From NCBI RefSeq assembly GCF_003600835.1, contig NZ_NQYC01000001.1, forward strand, positions 2,712,501-2,765,000: DNA of 52,500 bases, read 5' to 3'. Positions 22,320-32,944 of the stretch are shown piece by piece. The translations under genes were made by a program, and so were the position numbers. Under the pieces are notes generated by a model that saw only the letters and a program-made list of their open reading frames with translations, searched no databases and was not told the origin of the DNA. The first letter of the stretch is position 1; every line of letters begins with the position of its first letter. This DNA is from Bacillus sp. PK3_68 (GTDB lineage: Bacteria > Bacillota > Bacilli > Bacillales > Domibacillaceae).

Positions 22320-22946
22320 ATGAATTCAGTACTTGAAGCAAAAAAGCGTCAAGAATTTCAACGTTCTGCTAAAACTGAGCTTCGTGAGGAAGGAAATTTC
22401 CCTGCTGTCGTTTATGGAAAAGATATGGAAGCAGAATCCGTCTTCGTCAATGAAGGAGATTTCATTAAAGTCATTAAAGAAGTTGGCCGCAATGGTGTGA
22501 TTTCTTTAGCAGTGGATGGAAAAGAACATAACGTTATTCTGCATGACTATCAACAAGATCCCATTAAAAATTACATTGTCCATGCGGACTTCCTTGCGGT
22601 AGATTTATCATCCGAGATCACTTCAAATGTCCGGGTAGATTTAGAGGGAGAAGCGGCTGGAGCGAAAGAAGGCGGAGTTGTCCAACAACCGCTATTTGAG
22701 CTTTCAGTGACAGCCAAAGTTAGTGAATTCCCTGAAAATCTTACAGTCGATGTTTCCCACTTAAACATCGGTGATAGTTTGTCTGTTGGAGAAATCCGTG
22801 GTAATCATCCGTTTATCATTAATCATGAAGATGATGAGGTCGTTGTATCTATTCTTGCTCCGCGTGTGGAGGAAGCCGCCGAGGATAGCAATCCTGAAGC
22901 AGCAGAAGAAGGCAGAGAGGCAGAAACAAATACAGCGCAAGAATAA
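22320..22946 (+). CDS. ctc: Ribosomal protein bL25, general stress form Ctc
   Basis: Ctc is the long (TL5-like) form of ribosomal protein bL25 that binds 5S rRNA and is stress-induced. The 208-residue protein has an N-terminal L25 domain (LREEGNFPAVVYGKD) and a C-terminal beta domain, ending in a Glu/Ala-rich acidic tail. ATG 22320 follows AGGAAGGTGAG. Preceded by a sigma-B promoter, followed by its own terminator. Confidence 0.95.
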   Translation: MNSVLEAKKRQEFQRSAKTELREEGNFPAVVYGKDMEAESVFVNEGDFIKVIKEVGRNGVISLAVDGKEHNVILHDYQQDPIKNYIVHADFLAVDLSSEITSNVRVDLEGEAAGAKEGGVVQQPLFELSVTAKVSEFPENLTVDVSHLNIGDSLSVGEIRGNHPFIINHEDDEVVVSILAPRVEEAAEDSNPEAAEEGREAETNTAQE

Positions 22947-22954
22947 TATAATTA

Positions 22955-22995
22955 AAGAGGCCAGCCCAGTTTTTACTGGAGCCGGCCTCTTTTTT
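22955..22995 (+). terminator. ctc terminator
   Basis: AAGAGGCC (22955-22962) and GGCCTCTT (22984-22991) pair around an inner CCAGT-ACTGG stem, with T run. Confidence 0.88.
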
Positions 22996-23096
22996 ATGGG
23001 AGAAAGAAGTGATGGAATAGAATTAGGCGTATAATTTCTTATGCATGTGCGTTATACTTAAATTAATTTATTGAAGAAAAATTTGAGGTGCAAAAC

Positions 23097-23663
23097 ATGA
23101 AGCTAGTTGTTGGTCTCGGCAATCCGGGGGCAAAATATGCAGGTACGAGGCATAATATCGGTTTTGATGTGATTGAGGAGTTAGCTGAACGTTTCAATTC
23201 CCCCCTCACAGAGGCAAAGCACAAAGGGGTTTATACGATTGTGCGAAAGGGAACAGAGAAAGCGATTTTGCTTAAGCCGCTTACATACATGAACCTGTCC
23301 GGAGAAAGCATCGGGGAGGTTATGCGCTATTATGATGTGGCAACAGAGGATGTTGTTGTGATTTATGATGATCTAGACTTGCCAACCGGCCGTATCCGCC
23401 TTCGACAAAAAGGCAGTGCAGGCGGGCATAATGGAATAAAGTCAACTATTGCTCATCTTGGTACGCAAAACTTTAATCGCATCCGTATTGGGATTGACCG
23501 CCCAGTTCCTCCGATGAAGGTGGTTGATTACGTATTAGGCAAATTTACGGAGGATGAGCAGGAAAAAATGAAACAGGCTGTTTCAAAGAGTGCGGATGCA
23601 GTAGAAGCATGGTTGGAAAAGCCGTTTCTTGAAGTAATGAACGAATATAACATTCAAACGTGA
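23097..23663 (+). CDS. pth: Peptidyl-tRNA hydrolase (SpoVC)
   Basis: Pth releases peptides from prematurely dropped peptidyl-tRNA; in B. subtilis it is spoVC. The 188-residue protein has VGLGNPGAKYAGTRHNIGFD with the catalytic His (in TRHN, near residue 20), KPLTYMNLSGES and the GSAGGHNGIKS loop. ATG 23097 is chosen over GTG 23088 because TGAGGTG (23084-23090) overlaps that GTG. This gives exactly the B. subtilis length. Confidence 0.96.
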   Translation: MKLVVGLGNPGAKYAGTRHNIGFDVIEELAERFNSPLTEAKHKGVYTIVRKGTEKAILLKPLTYMNLSGESIGEVMRYYDVATEDVVVIYDDLDLPTGRIRLRQKGSAGGHNGIKSTIAHLGTQNFNRIRIGIDRPVPPMKVVDYVLGKFTEDEQEKMKQAVSKSADAVEAWLEKPFLEVMNEYNIQT

Positions 23664-23734
23664 ATAAATGCTTTCTTCTTTGCCTATACTAACGTTAACT
23701 ACATAGTAGAGGTTAGCAGCAAAGGAGGAGGCAC

Positions 23735-23965
23735 ATGGCCATTCATTACGTTTGCCGCCATTGCGGAACGACAGTTGGGAGTCTTAAACAGCCAGTTGTT
23801 TCAAGCCGGCAGCTTGGCATTCACGCACTGACGGAAGACGAGAGAATAGAGATGGTTCAATACGATTCTGAAGGTAACGTGACAATAACAACAATATGTG
23901 AAGATTGTGAGGAGTCTCTTCAAAGAAACCCTGATTTTCACCAATACGATTATTTTATACATTAA
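23735..23965 (+). CDS. fin: Anti-sigma-F factor Fin
   Basis: Fin (YabK) binds and inhibits sigma-F RNA polymerase to aid the switch to sigma-G in the forespore. The 76-residue protein has two CxxC zinc pairs (CRHC and CEDC) and ends QYDYFIH, as in the family. ATG 23735 follows AAAGGAGGAGG. It lies between pth and mfd as in B. subtilis. A sigma-F promoter was not recognised with confidence. csfB, the second anti-sigma factor of this pathway, lies at 1.7 kb. Confidence 0.93.
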   Translation: MAIHYVCRHCGTTVGSLKQPVVSSRQLGIHALTEDERIEMVQYDSEGNVTITTICEDCEESLQRNPDFHQYDYFIH

Positions 23966-24076
23966 AGCAGCTTTGGACAGCGATCCAAAGCATTTTTCTG
24001 TTTTCCACCAGGGCAATACACAGACAGCCTTGGCTGAACGGACAGCAAAGCGTCCATTTAAGGGGAGGAAGAAAGT

Positions 24077-27000
24077 GTGAATAGTTTACAGAAAATTCTC
24101 TTACAAAATAATGATATTCAATCTATTTTTGATGGGGTAACAGGAGGGCTGAAGGAGCAACTGGCCGCAGGTCTTTCGGGATCATCAAGAGCCCTTTTTA
24201 TTTCGGCTGCCTATGAAAAAACAAGCAAGCCGATCATTGTAGTAACATACAACTTACTGCAAGCTCAAAAGTTATATGATGATTTGCTGCAATTTGTAGA
24301 CGATCAAGAAGTGTATTTATACGCGGCTAATGAGTTAATAGCAGCAGAAATTAGCGTGGCCAGCCCTGAATTGCGTGCCCAGCGGATTGAAGTGCTGAAT
24401 CATATGGTCCATGAGGCAAAGGGGATTTATATCGTTCCTGTTGCCGGATTGCGAAAGCTGCTTCCGCCTAAAGAAGTATGGGCTGGCTTGCAAAAAACCA
24501 TTAAAGTTGGAGAAGAAATCGATCTAGACAATATGATTCATCAGTTTGTGCAAATGGGCTATCAACGTACAGATATGGTGTATGCTCCGGGGGAATTCAG
24601 CTTACGTGGTGGCATTATCGATATTTATCCGTTAACAATCGAACATCCTGTGCGAATCGAACTATTTGATACAGAGGTAGATTCGATTCGTACCTTCTCC
24701 ATGGAGAATCAGCGTTCTATTGAAAATAAGTCTGCTATTGAAATCAGTCCAGTAACAGAAACACCTTGTTCTTCTGAGCAGCTCGTCATCCTATCGCGGC
24801 GGCTGGAGGAAGCTTTACAAGACTCACTAAAGAAGGTAAAGAAGGCTGAAACGAAACAGTTGATGAAAGAAAATATCAGCTTCGAGATCGATCGACTAAA
24901 GCAAGGGATAGCAATAGACGGGTTATCCAAATATACAGCTTTACTGTATGAGAACCCAATGAATTTAACGGACTATTTACCGGAGAATGGCCTTGTCTTT
25001 TTTGATGAAATCAGTCGGATCAATGAAATGAATGATTCTTTGCAGCAGGAGGAAGCTGAATGGTATGTTGCCTTGCTCGAAGAGGGGAAAATTATTCATG
25101 ATATTAAGCTCTCCTATCATTTTACAGAGACACTATCAGCTATCCGACAGCCCATCATTTACCTTGCGCTGTTTTTGCGTCAGGTCGCTCATACGAGACC
25201 CGAAAACATTGTGAATTTCTCTTCACGGCCAATGCAAGATTTTCACGGGCAGATGAACGTGCTTCATGCAGAGGTGGAACGGTGGAGAAAGCTTGGCATG
25301 ACAGTTGTATTTCTCGGTGAAAGCGAAGAGCGAATAGCTAAAATTCAGCGAGTTCTAGCAGATTATGAGATTGAAGCCACTAGTTCACTAGAAAAAAATA
25401 ATATTATCGAACGAGTGGTACAAGTCGCTCGAGGCTCTTTGACAGCAGGATTTGAATTTCCTGCCCTGCATCTAGCGGTTATTACAGAACAGGAGCTTTT
25501 CAATAAGAAGCCAAAAAGAAGCAAGCGACGACAGAAACTGTCTAATGCAGAGAGAATTAAGAGCTATTCTGAATTGAAGCCGGGCGATTACGTGGTGCAT
25601 GTGAACCATGGGATTGGGAAATATTTAGGAATTGAAACGCTCCAAATTAAAGGAGTGCACAAAGACTACTTAAATATTAAATACCAGGGAACAGACCAAC
25701 TTTATGTTCCGGTCGAACAAATCGAACTCGTGCAAAAATATGTAGGTTCAGAAGGCAAAGAACCTAAAGTATATAAATTAGGTGGCAGTGAGTGGAAGCG
25801 CGTAAAAAGTAAAGTTCAATCTTCTGTCCAGGATATTGCCGATGATCTGATCAAGCTTTATGCAGAAAGGGAAGCAGCTAAAGGGTATGCATTCTCACCT
25901 GATGGGGAAATGCAACGAGAATTTGAAGCCGCTTTCCCATATGAAGAAACGGAAGACCAGGTTCGTTCTATTAATGAAATCAAAATAGATATGGAAAAAG
26001 AACGGCCGATGGATCGTTTATTGTGTGGAGACGTCGGTTATGGAAAGACGGAAGTCGCGATTCGGGCAGCTTTCAAAGCGATTGCTGATGAAAAACAAGT
26101 AGCGTTTCTTGTGCCGACCACTATTCTTGCTCAGCAGCATTTTGAAACAATGAGCGAGCGCTTTCGGGACTTTCCTGTAGAGATTGGATTGTTAAGTCGC
26201 TTTCGTTCTAGAAAGCAACAGACAGAGACGATTAAAGGCCTTAAAACTGGCACGGTAGATATTGTTGTTGGAACCCATCGCCTTTTGTCGAAAGATATTC
26301 AGTACAACGATCTAGGGTTGCTAATCGTGGATGAAGAGCAGCGTTTCGGGGTAACACATAAAGAAAAAATTAAACAGCTGAAAACAAATATAGACGTTTT
26401 AACGCTAACGGCGACTCCGATCCCGCGAACTCTTCATATGTCGATGCTCGGTGTAAGAGATTTATCTGTTATTGAAACGCCACCGGAAAATCGTTTTCCA
26501 GTGCAAACATATGTGGCAGAACTCAATCCGGCTTTAATTCGGGAAGCTATTGAACGAGAACTGGCCCGTGAAGGACAAGTGTTTTATCTGTATAACCGTG
26601 TAGAAGATATTGAGCGGAAAGCGGACGAAATTGCCATGCTTGTGCCGGATGCGAAAGTTGCTTATGCCCATGGCCAAATGACGGAACGAGAGCTCGAAAA
26701 TGTGATCTTAGGCTTTCTGGAAGGAGAATTTGATGTTCTTGTCACGACAACGATCATCGAAACGGGTGTCGATATTCCAAATGTAAATACACTCATTGTC
26801 CACGATGCCGACCGGATGGGCTTGTCCCAGCTTTATCAAATCCGTGGCCGTGTCGGACGTTCTAACCGAGTAGCCTACGCTTATTTTATGTATCGCAAGG
26901 ATAAGGTATTGTCAGAACAAGCAGAAAAGCGCTTGCAGGCGATCAAGGAATTTACCGAGTTGGGCTCTGGCTTTAAAATTGCCATGCGAGACTTATCCAT

Positions 27001-27592
27001 TCGCGGGGCAGGAAATCTGCTTGGTTCTCAGCAGCATGGGTTTATTGATTCTGTCGGTTTTGACTTGTATTCTCAAATGCTGAAGGAAGCAATCGAGCAA
27101 AAACAAGGAACGGACAAACAAGAAACAGGCCCTTCGTTTGAAGCAGAAATTTCTATTGATGCTTACATTCCGGATACGTATATTAAAGACAGCCGCCAGA
27201 AAATTGAGATGTATAAGCGTTTTAGAAGTATAGAATCATTAGAAGAAGTGGAAGAACTTAAAGAGGAAATGGTTGACCGGTTCGGTGATTATCCACATGA
27301 GGTAGCAGATCTGTTTAAGGTAGCAGAGATGAAGGTATATGCCATAGCTGCTCAATTGGAGTTAATCAAGCAGGAAAAAGAGTCGGTATATATATTGATG
27401 AATGAAGCTGGAACAAAACAAATCGATGGCTCAAAAGTGTTCAATATCTGTAATAAACATGGCCGTTCAGTGGGTCTGGGCATGGAGGACAACAAACTCA
27501 AACTCACCATTGATATTAAGAACATGGCCACTAATACATGGTTCGAAATTGCCTTTGATATTATAAAGAACTTGGAGACGGCGAAAAAATAA
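24077..27592 (+). CDS. mfd: Transcription-repair coupling factor Mfd
   Basis: Mfd removes RNA polymerase stalled at lesions and recruits UvrA. The 1171-residue protein has the UvrB-like N-terminal region, the CarD-like RNA polymerase-interacting domain (around [19 protein letters not shown], about 505-525), then the RecG-like translocase with Walker [12 protein letters not shown] (about 651-661), DEEQ box (DEEQRFG) and [15 protein letters not shown] at 24077 follows AGGGGAGGAA. Length matches Bacillus Mfd. Confidence 0.97.
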   Translation: MNSLQKILLQNNDIQSIFDGVTGGLKEQLAAGLSGSSRALFISAAYEKTSKPIIVVTYNLLQAQKLYDDLLQFVDDQEVYLYAANELIAAEISVASPELRAQRIEVLNHMVHEAKGIYIVPVAGLRKLLPPKEVWAGLQKTIKVGEEIDLDNMIHQFVQMGYQRTDMVYAPGEFSLRGGIIDIYPLTIEHPVRIELFDTEVDSIRTFSMENQRSIENKSAIEISPVTETPCSSEQLVILSRRLEEALQDSLKKVKKAETKQLMKENISFEIDRLKQGIAIDGLSKYTALLYENPMNLTDYLPENGLVFFDEISRINEMNDSLQQEEAEWYVALLEEGKIIHDIKLSYHFTETLSAIRQPIIYLALFLRQVAHTRPENIVNFSSRPMQDFHGQMNVLHAEVERWRKLGMTVVFLGESEERIAKIQRVLADYEIEATSSLEKNNIIERVVQVARGSLTAGFEFPALHLAVITEQELFNKKPKRSKRRQKLSNAERIKSYSELKPGDYVVHVNHGIGKYLGIETLQIKGVHKDYLNIKYQGTDQLYVPVEQIELVQKYVGSEGKEPKVYKLGGSEWKRVKSKVQSSVQDIADDLIKLYAEREAAKGYAFSPDGEMQREFEAAFPYEETEDQVRSINEIKIDMEKERPMDRLLCGDVGYGKTEVAIRAAFKAIADEKQVAFLVPTTILAQQHFETMSERFRDFPVEIGLLSRFRSRKQQTETIKGLKTGTVDIVVGTHRLLSKDIQYNDLGLLIVDEEQRFGVTHKEKIKQLKTNIDVLTLTATPIPRTLHMSMLGVRDLSVIETPPENRFPVQTYVAELNPALIREAIERELAREGQVFYLYNRVEDIERKADEIAMLVPDAKVAYAHGQMTERELENVILGFLEGEFDVLVTTTIIETGVDIPNVNTLIVHDADRMGLSQLYQIRGRVGRSNRVAYAYFMYRKDKVLSEQAEKRLQAIKEFTELGSGFKIAMRDLSIRGAGNLLGSQQHGFIDSVGFDLYSQMLKEAIEQKQGTDKQETGPSFEAEISIDAYIPDTYIKDSRQKIEMYKRFRSIESLEEVEELKEEMVDRFGDYPHEVADLFKVAEMKVYAIAAQLELIKQEKESVYILMNEAGTKQIDGSKVFNICNKHGRSVGLGMEDNKLKLTIDIKNMATNTWFEIAFDIIKNLETAKK

Positions 27593-27723
27593 AGGGAAAA
27601 ACACAACAAAATGTATAGAACTTCCCAGATGATAAATAATAACAATCACAGGGGCAATATCATCGAGCTTGCATCGTTGAACTATTGTCAATTAATCATC
27701 TGAGGAAAGTGAGGCAACATGAG

Positions 27724-28260
27724 ATGAAAGCAACTGGTATCGTTCGTCGAATTGACGATTTAGGTCGGGTTGTCATTCCAAAGGAAATCCGCCGTACGTT
27801 AAGAATTAGAGAAGGAGATCCATTAGAGATTTTTGTCGATCGTGATGGAGAAGTCATTTTAAAAAAATATTCCCCGATTAGCGAGTTAGGAGACTTTGCT
27901 GACGAGTATGCAGAGGCATTGAATGACAGTTTAAACACGGCTGTCTTGATTTGTGACCGCGATGCCATTATTGCTTCTGCCGGAGTATCTAAGAAAGAGT
28001 ACGTTAATAAAAGTATTGGGGAAGTCATTGAAAAAGCGATGGATGACCGGCAGAGTGTTTTACATCACCCACAATCAAAGATCTCATTCGTGGATGGCCG
28101 TGAAGAAAAGGTGCAATCCTATACGCTAGCCCCTATTGTGGCAGGTGGCGATCCAATCGGTGTAGTTGTCATTTTCTCTGATGAACGCTCCATAGGAGAA
28201 GTGGAGAGAAAATCAGCAGAAACCGCCGCCAGCTTTTTAGCTAAACAAATGGAAAGCTAA
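27724..28260 (+). CDS. spoVT: Stage V sporulation protein T
   Basis: SpoVT adjusts sigma-G-dependent forespore genes. The 178-residue protein has an AbrB-type N-terminal domain (KATGIVRRIDDLGRVVIPKEIRRTLRI) and a C-terminal GAF-like domain; length equals B. subtilis. ATG 27724 is chosen over GTG-like upstream starts because GTGAGG precedes it by 10 bases and the KATG start is conserved. It has its own terminator. Confidence 0.97.
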   Translation: MKATGIVRRIDDLGRVVIPKEIRRTLRIREGDPLEIFVDRDGEVILKKYSPISELGDFADEYAEALNDSLNTAVLICDRDAIIASAGVSKKEYVNKSIGEVIEKAMDDRQSVLHHPQSKISFVDGREEKVQSYTLAPIVAGGDPIGVVVIFSDERSIGEVERKSAETAASFLAKQMES

Positions 28261-28266
28261 TCAGAC

Positions 28267-28298
28267 AAGGAAGCAGAGGCAAAACTGCTTCCTTTTTT
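28267..28298 (+). terminator. spoVT terminator
   Basis: AAGGAAGCAG and CTGCTTCCTT form a perfect 10-bp stem around AGGCAAAA, with T run. Confidence 0.93.
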
Positions 28299-28392
28299 GA
28301 TGGAGCAAACATTTGTTTGTATATAGATAAAGAGGGACTTTTTATTAAATTTCTTGCGCTTTTCTATGCAAATATATTAAGTTGGAAGCAGT

Positions 28393-30003
28393 ATGTTTAG
28401 AAGGGCAGAGTGTTATATGTTGCCATTAAGGAAGAAAAATTCATTGATACAAGGAGCCGCCATTTTAACGATTGCCGCTATTTTCGTAAAAATCTTAAGT
28501 GCTGTATATAGAGTTCCCTTTCAAAATATAGTCGGGGATATCGGCTTTTATATTTATCAGCAAATATATCCTTTTTACGGAATTGCTAATGCATTAGCTA
28601 CATATGGGTTTCCGGTCGTTATTTCAAAATTAATCGCGGAATCAGCAGGTGATGGGCAGCGCAGGCAGGAAGTGGTTCGACTTTCTTACTATGTAACAAG
28701 CTGCACGGGCATTTTGCTCTGGGCCGCTGTCTTTTTCGGAGCTGGATGGATAGCAGACAAAATGGAGGATCCTTCTTTGCGGCCACTCCTTCAGATTGTA
28801 GCTTTTTCTTTTTTACTGATTCCGTTTTTAACTGTATGGCGCGGTACATTCCAGGGTGAAGGAAATATGGTCCCGACAGCGGTTTCTCAGACAGTGGAGC
28901 AATCTGTCCGGGTTGGAGCTATTTTATTATTCTCTTATATTTTAATTGGAAAGGGAGCCTCTCTTTATACGGCCGGTGCAGGAGCATTTGCAGGATCAAT
29001 AGCCGGCAGCCTTGCTGCACTGGCAGTTTTATTTTACTTTATAAAGAAGAGTGTTTCTATCTCTGAAAAAAAGGTGAAGAGGGGAAACACATTGGCTGGA
29101 AAAGAAATCCGAATGCTCTTTATCCAGGCAGCAGCTATTTGTCTGTCTAGCATAGGAATTGTATTGTTCCAGCTTGTCGATTCATTTAACCTATATAGTG
29201 GATTAATTCAATCGGGTATGGGCGAATGGGAAGCTAAAATGGCCAAAGGAATTTATGACCGTGGCCAGCCCCTCTTGCAGCTTGGCACTACAGCGGCTGC
29301 TTCTCTTGCTTTAACGGTTGTGCCACTCGTAACCTCTGTTTATCGCAGAGGGTTGTATCAGGAGCTAGATAGCTGTATCCAGCTGGCGCTGAAGGTTAGT
29401 TTTACATTTGGACTGGCAGCAACAGTGGGGTTAATCAATATTATGGGAGAAGTAAACACGATGCTGTTCGAAAATGGAAGTGGGTCGTTTGTTCTTTCGA
29501 TTTTTTGTGCATCGATTCTATTTAGTTCACTTGCTCTGACATTGACGGGTATTCTGCAAGGGTTTGACAAGGATTTCATTCCAGCTCTCGCTGTGTTAAC
29601 AGGCATTCTTTTTAAGTACATGGGGAACATTCTCTTTATTCCTCGTTTTGGAACAGCAGGGGCTGCAGCGGCTACGTTGCTCTCATTTGTTTGGATGGCG
29701 CTTTTTTTAGCCGCCTTTCTTCGAAAACATTGGAAGACAGCTTTCCTGAAAAAGGAGGCTGCTGGTAAAGCAGTATTTGCCGTTCTTTGTATGACAGGTG
29801 TATTGCAGGTTTGGAAATTACTCATAGGATATATCTTGTTTAAGGAAGCTCACAGCCGGCTTATTATGGCCGGGACGGCATTAAGTAGTGTCATTATTGG
29901 CGCATTTGTTTTTATTTATCTCATTTTTAAGCTAAAAGTGTTCACAGAAGAAGAGTTGCAGCAGATCCCTTTTGGCAGCCGGCTGAGCAAGAAACTTAGT
30001 TAG
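28393..30003 (+). CDS. yabM: Polysaccharide transporter / MOP flippase family membrane protein YabM
   Basis: This 536-residue integral membrane protein belongs to the MOP (MATE/MurJ/Wzx) superfamily, the group including SpoVB, which flip lipid-linked oligosaccharides. About 14 hydrophobic segments are spread along the length. N-terminal KILSAVYRVPFQNIVGD.GFYIYQQIYPFYG is the SpoVB/YabM signature. The start is uncertain: ATG 28393 (GGAAG nearby) or ATG 28417 (MLPLRKKNS). In B. subtilis YabM is close to SpoVB, but its own role is unclear. Confidence 0.86.
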   Translation: MFRRAECYMLPLRKKNSLIQGAAILTIAAIFVKILSAVYRVPFQNIVGDIGFYIYQQIYPFYGIANALATYGFPVVISKLIAESAGDGQRRQEVVRLSYYVTSCTGILLWAAVFFGAGWIADKMEDPSLRPLLQIVAFSFLLIPFLTVWRGTFQGEGNMVPTAVSQTVEQSVRVGAILLFSYILIGKGASLYTAGAGAFAGSIAGSLAALAVLFYFIKKSVSISEKKVKRGNTLAGKEIRMLFIQAAAICLSSIGIVLFQLVDSFNLYSGLIQSGMGEWEAKMAKGIYDRGQPLLQLGTTAAASLALTVVPLVTSVYRRGLYQELDSCIQLALKVSFTFGLAATVGLINIMGEVNTMLFENGSGSFVLSIFCASILFSSLALTLTGILQGFDKDFIPALAVLTGILFKYMGNILFIPRFGTAGAAAATLLSFVWMALFLAAFLRKHWKTAFLKKEAAGKAVFAVLCMTGVLQVWKLLIGYILFKEAHSRLIMAGTALSSVIIGAFVFIYLIFKLKVFTEEELQQIPFGSRLSKKLS

Positions 30004-30043
30004 GTTGCCTATTTAAAAATCATAGTAGAAAGAGAGAGGGAAC

Positions 30044-31506
30044 ATGATACCATCTATTACTATTGCCGGTCTCGGAGCCGGAGATATTAACCAACTGCCG
30101 CTTGGCATATACAGATTGTTGTTACAGTCGAAGCACGTATTCACCCGTACCCTTGATCACCCGGTCATTAATGATCTTCAACGGGAGGGTGTCCGCTTCG
30201 AAAGTTTTGATTCTATTTATGAAAAACATGATCAATTTGAAGCGGTCTATGAAGAAATTGTTTCCTTGTTAATAGAGAAAGCCAAAGATCACGGTGCGCT
30301 CATTTACACAGTTCCCGGCCATCCTATTGTCGCAGAGAAAACAGTTCAGCTTTTGCTTGAGGCAGCACAGCCAGGCAAATTGGAGGTAACGATCGCTGGC
30401 GGTCACAGTTTTCTTGACGATCTGTTTGCCGCTGTTGGGGCAGACCCGATAGAAGGCTTTCAATTTCTTGATGGAACATCCTTAAGAAAAGATGATATTA
30501 ACATTTTCCAACACATTGTCATTGCACAAGTATACGATGCCTTCGTCGCCTCTGATGTGAAATTGACACTAATGGAGAAGTATCCGGATGACTATGAGGT
30601 AACTATCGTTACGGCAGCAGGGAGTGGAAACCAGCACACCGTAAAGCTGCCTTTATATGAATTGGATAGACAAGTAACACTGAACAATCTAACATCTTTA
30701 TATGTGCCGCCTGTACGGAAAGAAGAAGATACATATAAAGAATTTGCTGTTCTGCGACAAATTATCGCAACGTTAAGAGGGCCGGGGGCTGTCCTTGGGA
30801 TCGTGAGCAAACGCACGAATCGTTAAAGAAATATTTAATTGAAGAAGCCTATGAGTTACTTGACGCTATTGATCAGCAAGATGATGATCACATCGTGGAG
30901 GAGCTGGGGGACGTGCTGTTGCAAGTGATGCTTCATGCGCAAATTGGCGAAGACGAAGGAATGTTCTCCATTGAAGATGTCATTGAATCGATTTCTAGTA
31001 AAATGATTCGCCGCCATCCGCACGTATTTGGCGATGCAACAGCTGAAAATGCAGAAGCAGTTATTTCAAATTGGCAAAAGATTAAGAGCGAAGAAAAAGG
31101 AGAAAGACAAGCTTTCCGGCTTGATGAAGTAGCGAAAGGATTGCCCGCGTTGTTGCGCGCCTATGAATTTCAAAAGAAAGCAGCAAAGCTGGGCTTTGAT
31201 TGGGATGATGCCAATGGGGCCATGGAAAAGGTGCTGGAAGAGTGGCAGGAATTTCTAGAAGAAGTGAAGAATGAAGATAGCAGCAAACAGCTTGATGAAT
31301 TCGGTGATGTTCTTTTTGCACTCATCAATGTTGCCCGCTTTTATCACCTTCACCCCGAAGAAGCGCTGGCTAAAGTAAATGAAAAATTTTACCGCCGTTT
31401 TTCTCATGTCGAAAAACGGGTAAAAGAGAGCGGCCGGCCATTTAATGATTTCACACTAGATGAGTTAGATGCATTCTGGGACGAAGCGAAAAATATAGGT
31501 TTATAA
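30044..31506 (+). pseudogene. yabN: YabN (methylase/MazG fusion), frameshifted
   Basis: YabN joins an N-terminal SAM-dependent tetrapyrrole-methylase-like domain to a C-terminal MazG nucleotide pyrophosphohydrolase domain. Here the frame breaks at about residue 249: the N-terminal part (30044-30826) ends LRGPGAVLGIV..., while the other frame reads GCPWDREQTHESLKKYL, the known start of the MazG domain. One extra G in the G5 run at 30784-30788 restores a 486-residue-like protein. The MazG motif EELGDVLLQ and the EFGDVLFALINVARF block are intact. The break is probably a sequence error, or else a real frameshift that would remove MazG. Confidence 0.85.
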
Positions 31507-31520
31507 AGGGAGAGAGAAAC

Positions 31521-31790
31521 ATGTCGACAATGAGACTCGATAAGTTTTTAAAAGTATCACGTTTAATTAAACGGAGAACACTGGCAAAGGAAGTAGCGGA
31601 TCAAGGAAGAATCACCATTAATGGAGTAACTGCGAAAGCGAGCTCTAACGTAAAAGAAGGCGATGAGTTATCTATTCGGCTTGGCCAGCGCATTCTTACT
31701 GTGAAAGTGGAAAAGCTGCAGGAAACGACAAAAAAAGAAGAAGCAGCTGGCATGTATCAGTTGCTGAAAGAAGAGAGAGTGAACGAATAA
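31521..31790 (+). CDS. rqcP: RqcP (YabO), ribosome quality control factor
   Basis: RqcP is an S4-domain (Hsp15-like) protein that acts with RqcH on stalled 50S subunits, promoting C-terminal alanine tailing. The 89-residue protein has RLDKFLKVSRLIKRRTLAKEVADQGRI..NG, the S4 RNA-binding motif, and the tail KKEEAAGMYQLLKEE. ATG 31521 or 31530 (MRLDKF) could start it. It follows yabN by 14 bases. Confidence 0.95.
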   Translation: MSTMRLDKFLKVSRLIKRRTLAKEVADQGRITINGVTAKASSNVKEGDELSIRLGQRILTVKVEKLQETTKKEEAAGMYQLLKEERVNE

Positions 31791-31830
31791 AAGAGAGAGT
31801 CAATGAATGAACGTTTAATGCCTATTTAGA

Positions 31831-31866
31831 AAGTGCTCAAAAGCTATGCTTTTTGAGCACTTTTTT
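31831..31866 (+). terminator. rqcP terminator
   Basis: AAGTGCTCAAAAGC and GCTTTTTGAGCACTT pair with a one-base bulge, followed by T run. It ends the yabM-yabN-rqcP group. Confidence 0.9.
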
Positions 31867-31953
31867 ATAAGATCTAATGCTTCCTCTATCTTTATTAACA
31901 TCCGTCTAGGGTCTTTGAAACGTGTGTGCGTCTTTTAAATTTTTGGCTTCTCC

Positions 31954-31982
31954 TCATAGTTTTGCTATTGCTCGCATACATT
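31954..31982 (+). promoter_or_regulatory. Sigma-E promoter of yabP-yabQ
   Basis: TCATAGT (31954-31960), a 14-base spacer and CATACATT (31975-31982) fit the sigma-E consensus (KMATATT, N13-15, CATACANT) except for one base in the -35. It lies 40 bases before yabP, which is sigma-E-dependent in B. subtilis. Confidence 0.72.
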
Positions 31983-32021
31983 TAGTGGCAAAGCTTGTAC
32001 TTTGCAGTGAGGGGGAGAAAG

Positions 32022-32339
32022 ATGAATCAGATGCATGATTCTACTAATAGTCGCTCAGCTGACGGTCATGATATTGTTATGCAAGGTAGAAAGATAATGG
32101 AAATTACTGGTGTCAAGCAGGTGGAAAGTTTCGACAGCGAGGAATTTTTGCTGCTCACTGTGATGGGAATGCTCGTTATTAAAGGTGAAAACCTGCAAAT
32201 GAAAAATTTGGATGTAGATCGCGGCTTGGTAGCGATTAAAGGCCGCATCTCCAGCCTTATTTATACTGACCAATCCGCCGGGACAAATCAAAAGGATTAT
32301 TCAGTAAGTTGTTCAAATGACATTAACTGTTCAATTTGA
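32022..32339 (+). CDS. yabP: Sporulation protein YabP (C-terminus shifted)
   Basis: YabP is a mother-cell sporulation protein of unknown mechanism, needed for full sporulation. It shows DIVMQGRKIMEITGVKQVESFD and LQMKNLDVDRGLVAIKGRI, the conserved core. ATG 32022 follows GGGGGAG. The tail as read (KDYSVSCSN...) differs from the family; adding one A to the A4 run at 32290-32293 gives KGLFSKLFK and stops at 32318-32320, overlapping the yabQ ATG as ATGA. The last ~15 residues written here are thus likely wrong. Confidence 0.85.
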   Translation: MNQMHDSTNSRSADGHDIVMQGRKIMEITGVKQVESFDSEEFLLLTVMGMLVIKGENLQMKNLDVDRGLVAIKGRISSLIYTDQSAGTNQKDYSVSCSNDINCSI

Positions 32340-32928
32340 AACGTTGTTGTCAATGATAGCTATGGGAATAACATTTGGAGCCTTCCTCGACACCTACCAA
32401 AGGTTTTTAAAACGGCAGACCCGGCCGCGAGCCGTTTCTTTTTTCACTGACATTATATTTTGGTGTCTATTTGGATTGCTCATCTTTTATTGCTTATACC
32501 GGGTTAATTACGGTGAAATCCGTCTCTATCTTTTCCTCGCCTTACTTTGTGGTTACTCGGCTTATCAAGCCTTATTTAAGCGGCTTTACCTTCGGCTTCT
32601 TGAGCAAATGATTTTAGCGGTTGTAAATATTTTCTTATTTTTAAAGAAGTGCGGTTATTTTCTTATTATCCTCCCAATTAAGTTAATTATAAAGGCGATA
32701 GTAATTGTTATAGGTTTAATCGGGAAGACTTTGCTAGTCCTTGCCAAAAGTACCCTTTACCTATTATTATGGATAGGAAAGATTGTTTTTTCGCCTATTC
32801 TCTTAATTTGGCGCTTTTTTCCTGACAGCATAAGGAAAAGAGCAACCGCCTTAAAAGAGAAGCTGGCAGGATTTTTCTTATTAATCAAGAATAAAATTAT
32901 GGATAGAGCAAATCGCTGGAAAAAATGA
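32317..32928 (+). CDS. yabQ: Spore cortex membrane protein YabQ
   Basis: YabQ is an outer-forespore-membrane protein needed for cortex formation. The 203-residue protein has multiple hydrophobic segments in the first two thirds (VQFETLLSMIAMGITFGAFLD, then FFTDIIFWCLFGLLIFYCLYR and later helices) and a basic tail. It starts in ATGA overlap with the restored yabP, which supports coupling. Functions with yabP. Confidence 0.9.
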   Translation: MTLTVQFETLLSMIAMGITFGAFLDTYQRFLKRQTRPRAVSFFTDIIFWCLFGLLIFYCLYRVNYGEIRLYLFLALLCGYSAYQALFKRLYLRLLEQMILAVVNIFLFLKKCGYFLIILPIKLIIKAIVIVIGLIGKTLLVLAKSTLYLLLWIGKIVFSPILLIWRFFPDSIRKRATALKEKLAGFFLLIKNKIMDRANRWKK

Positions 32929-32944
32929 GCCGGGAGGAAGGGAA

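Noticed and set aside
30776-30900. Programmed ribosomal frameshift in yabN
   Set aside because: No slippery heptamer with a downstream structure; the same defect occurs at four other unrelated runs, so an error is the simpler reading.
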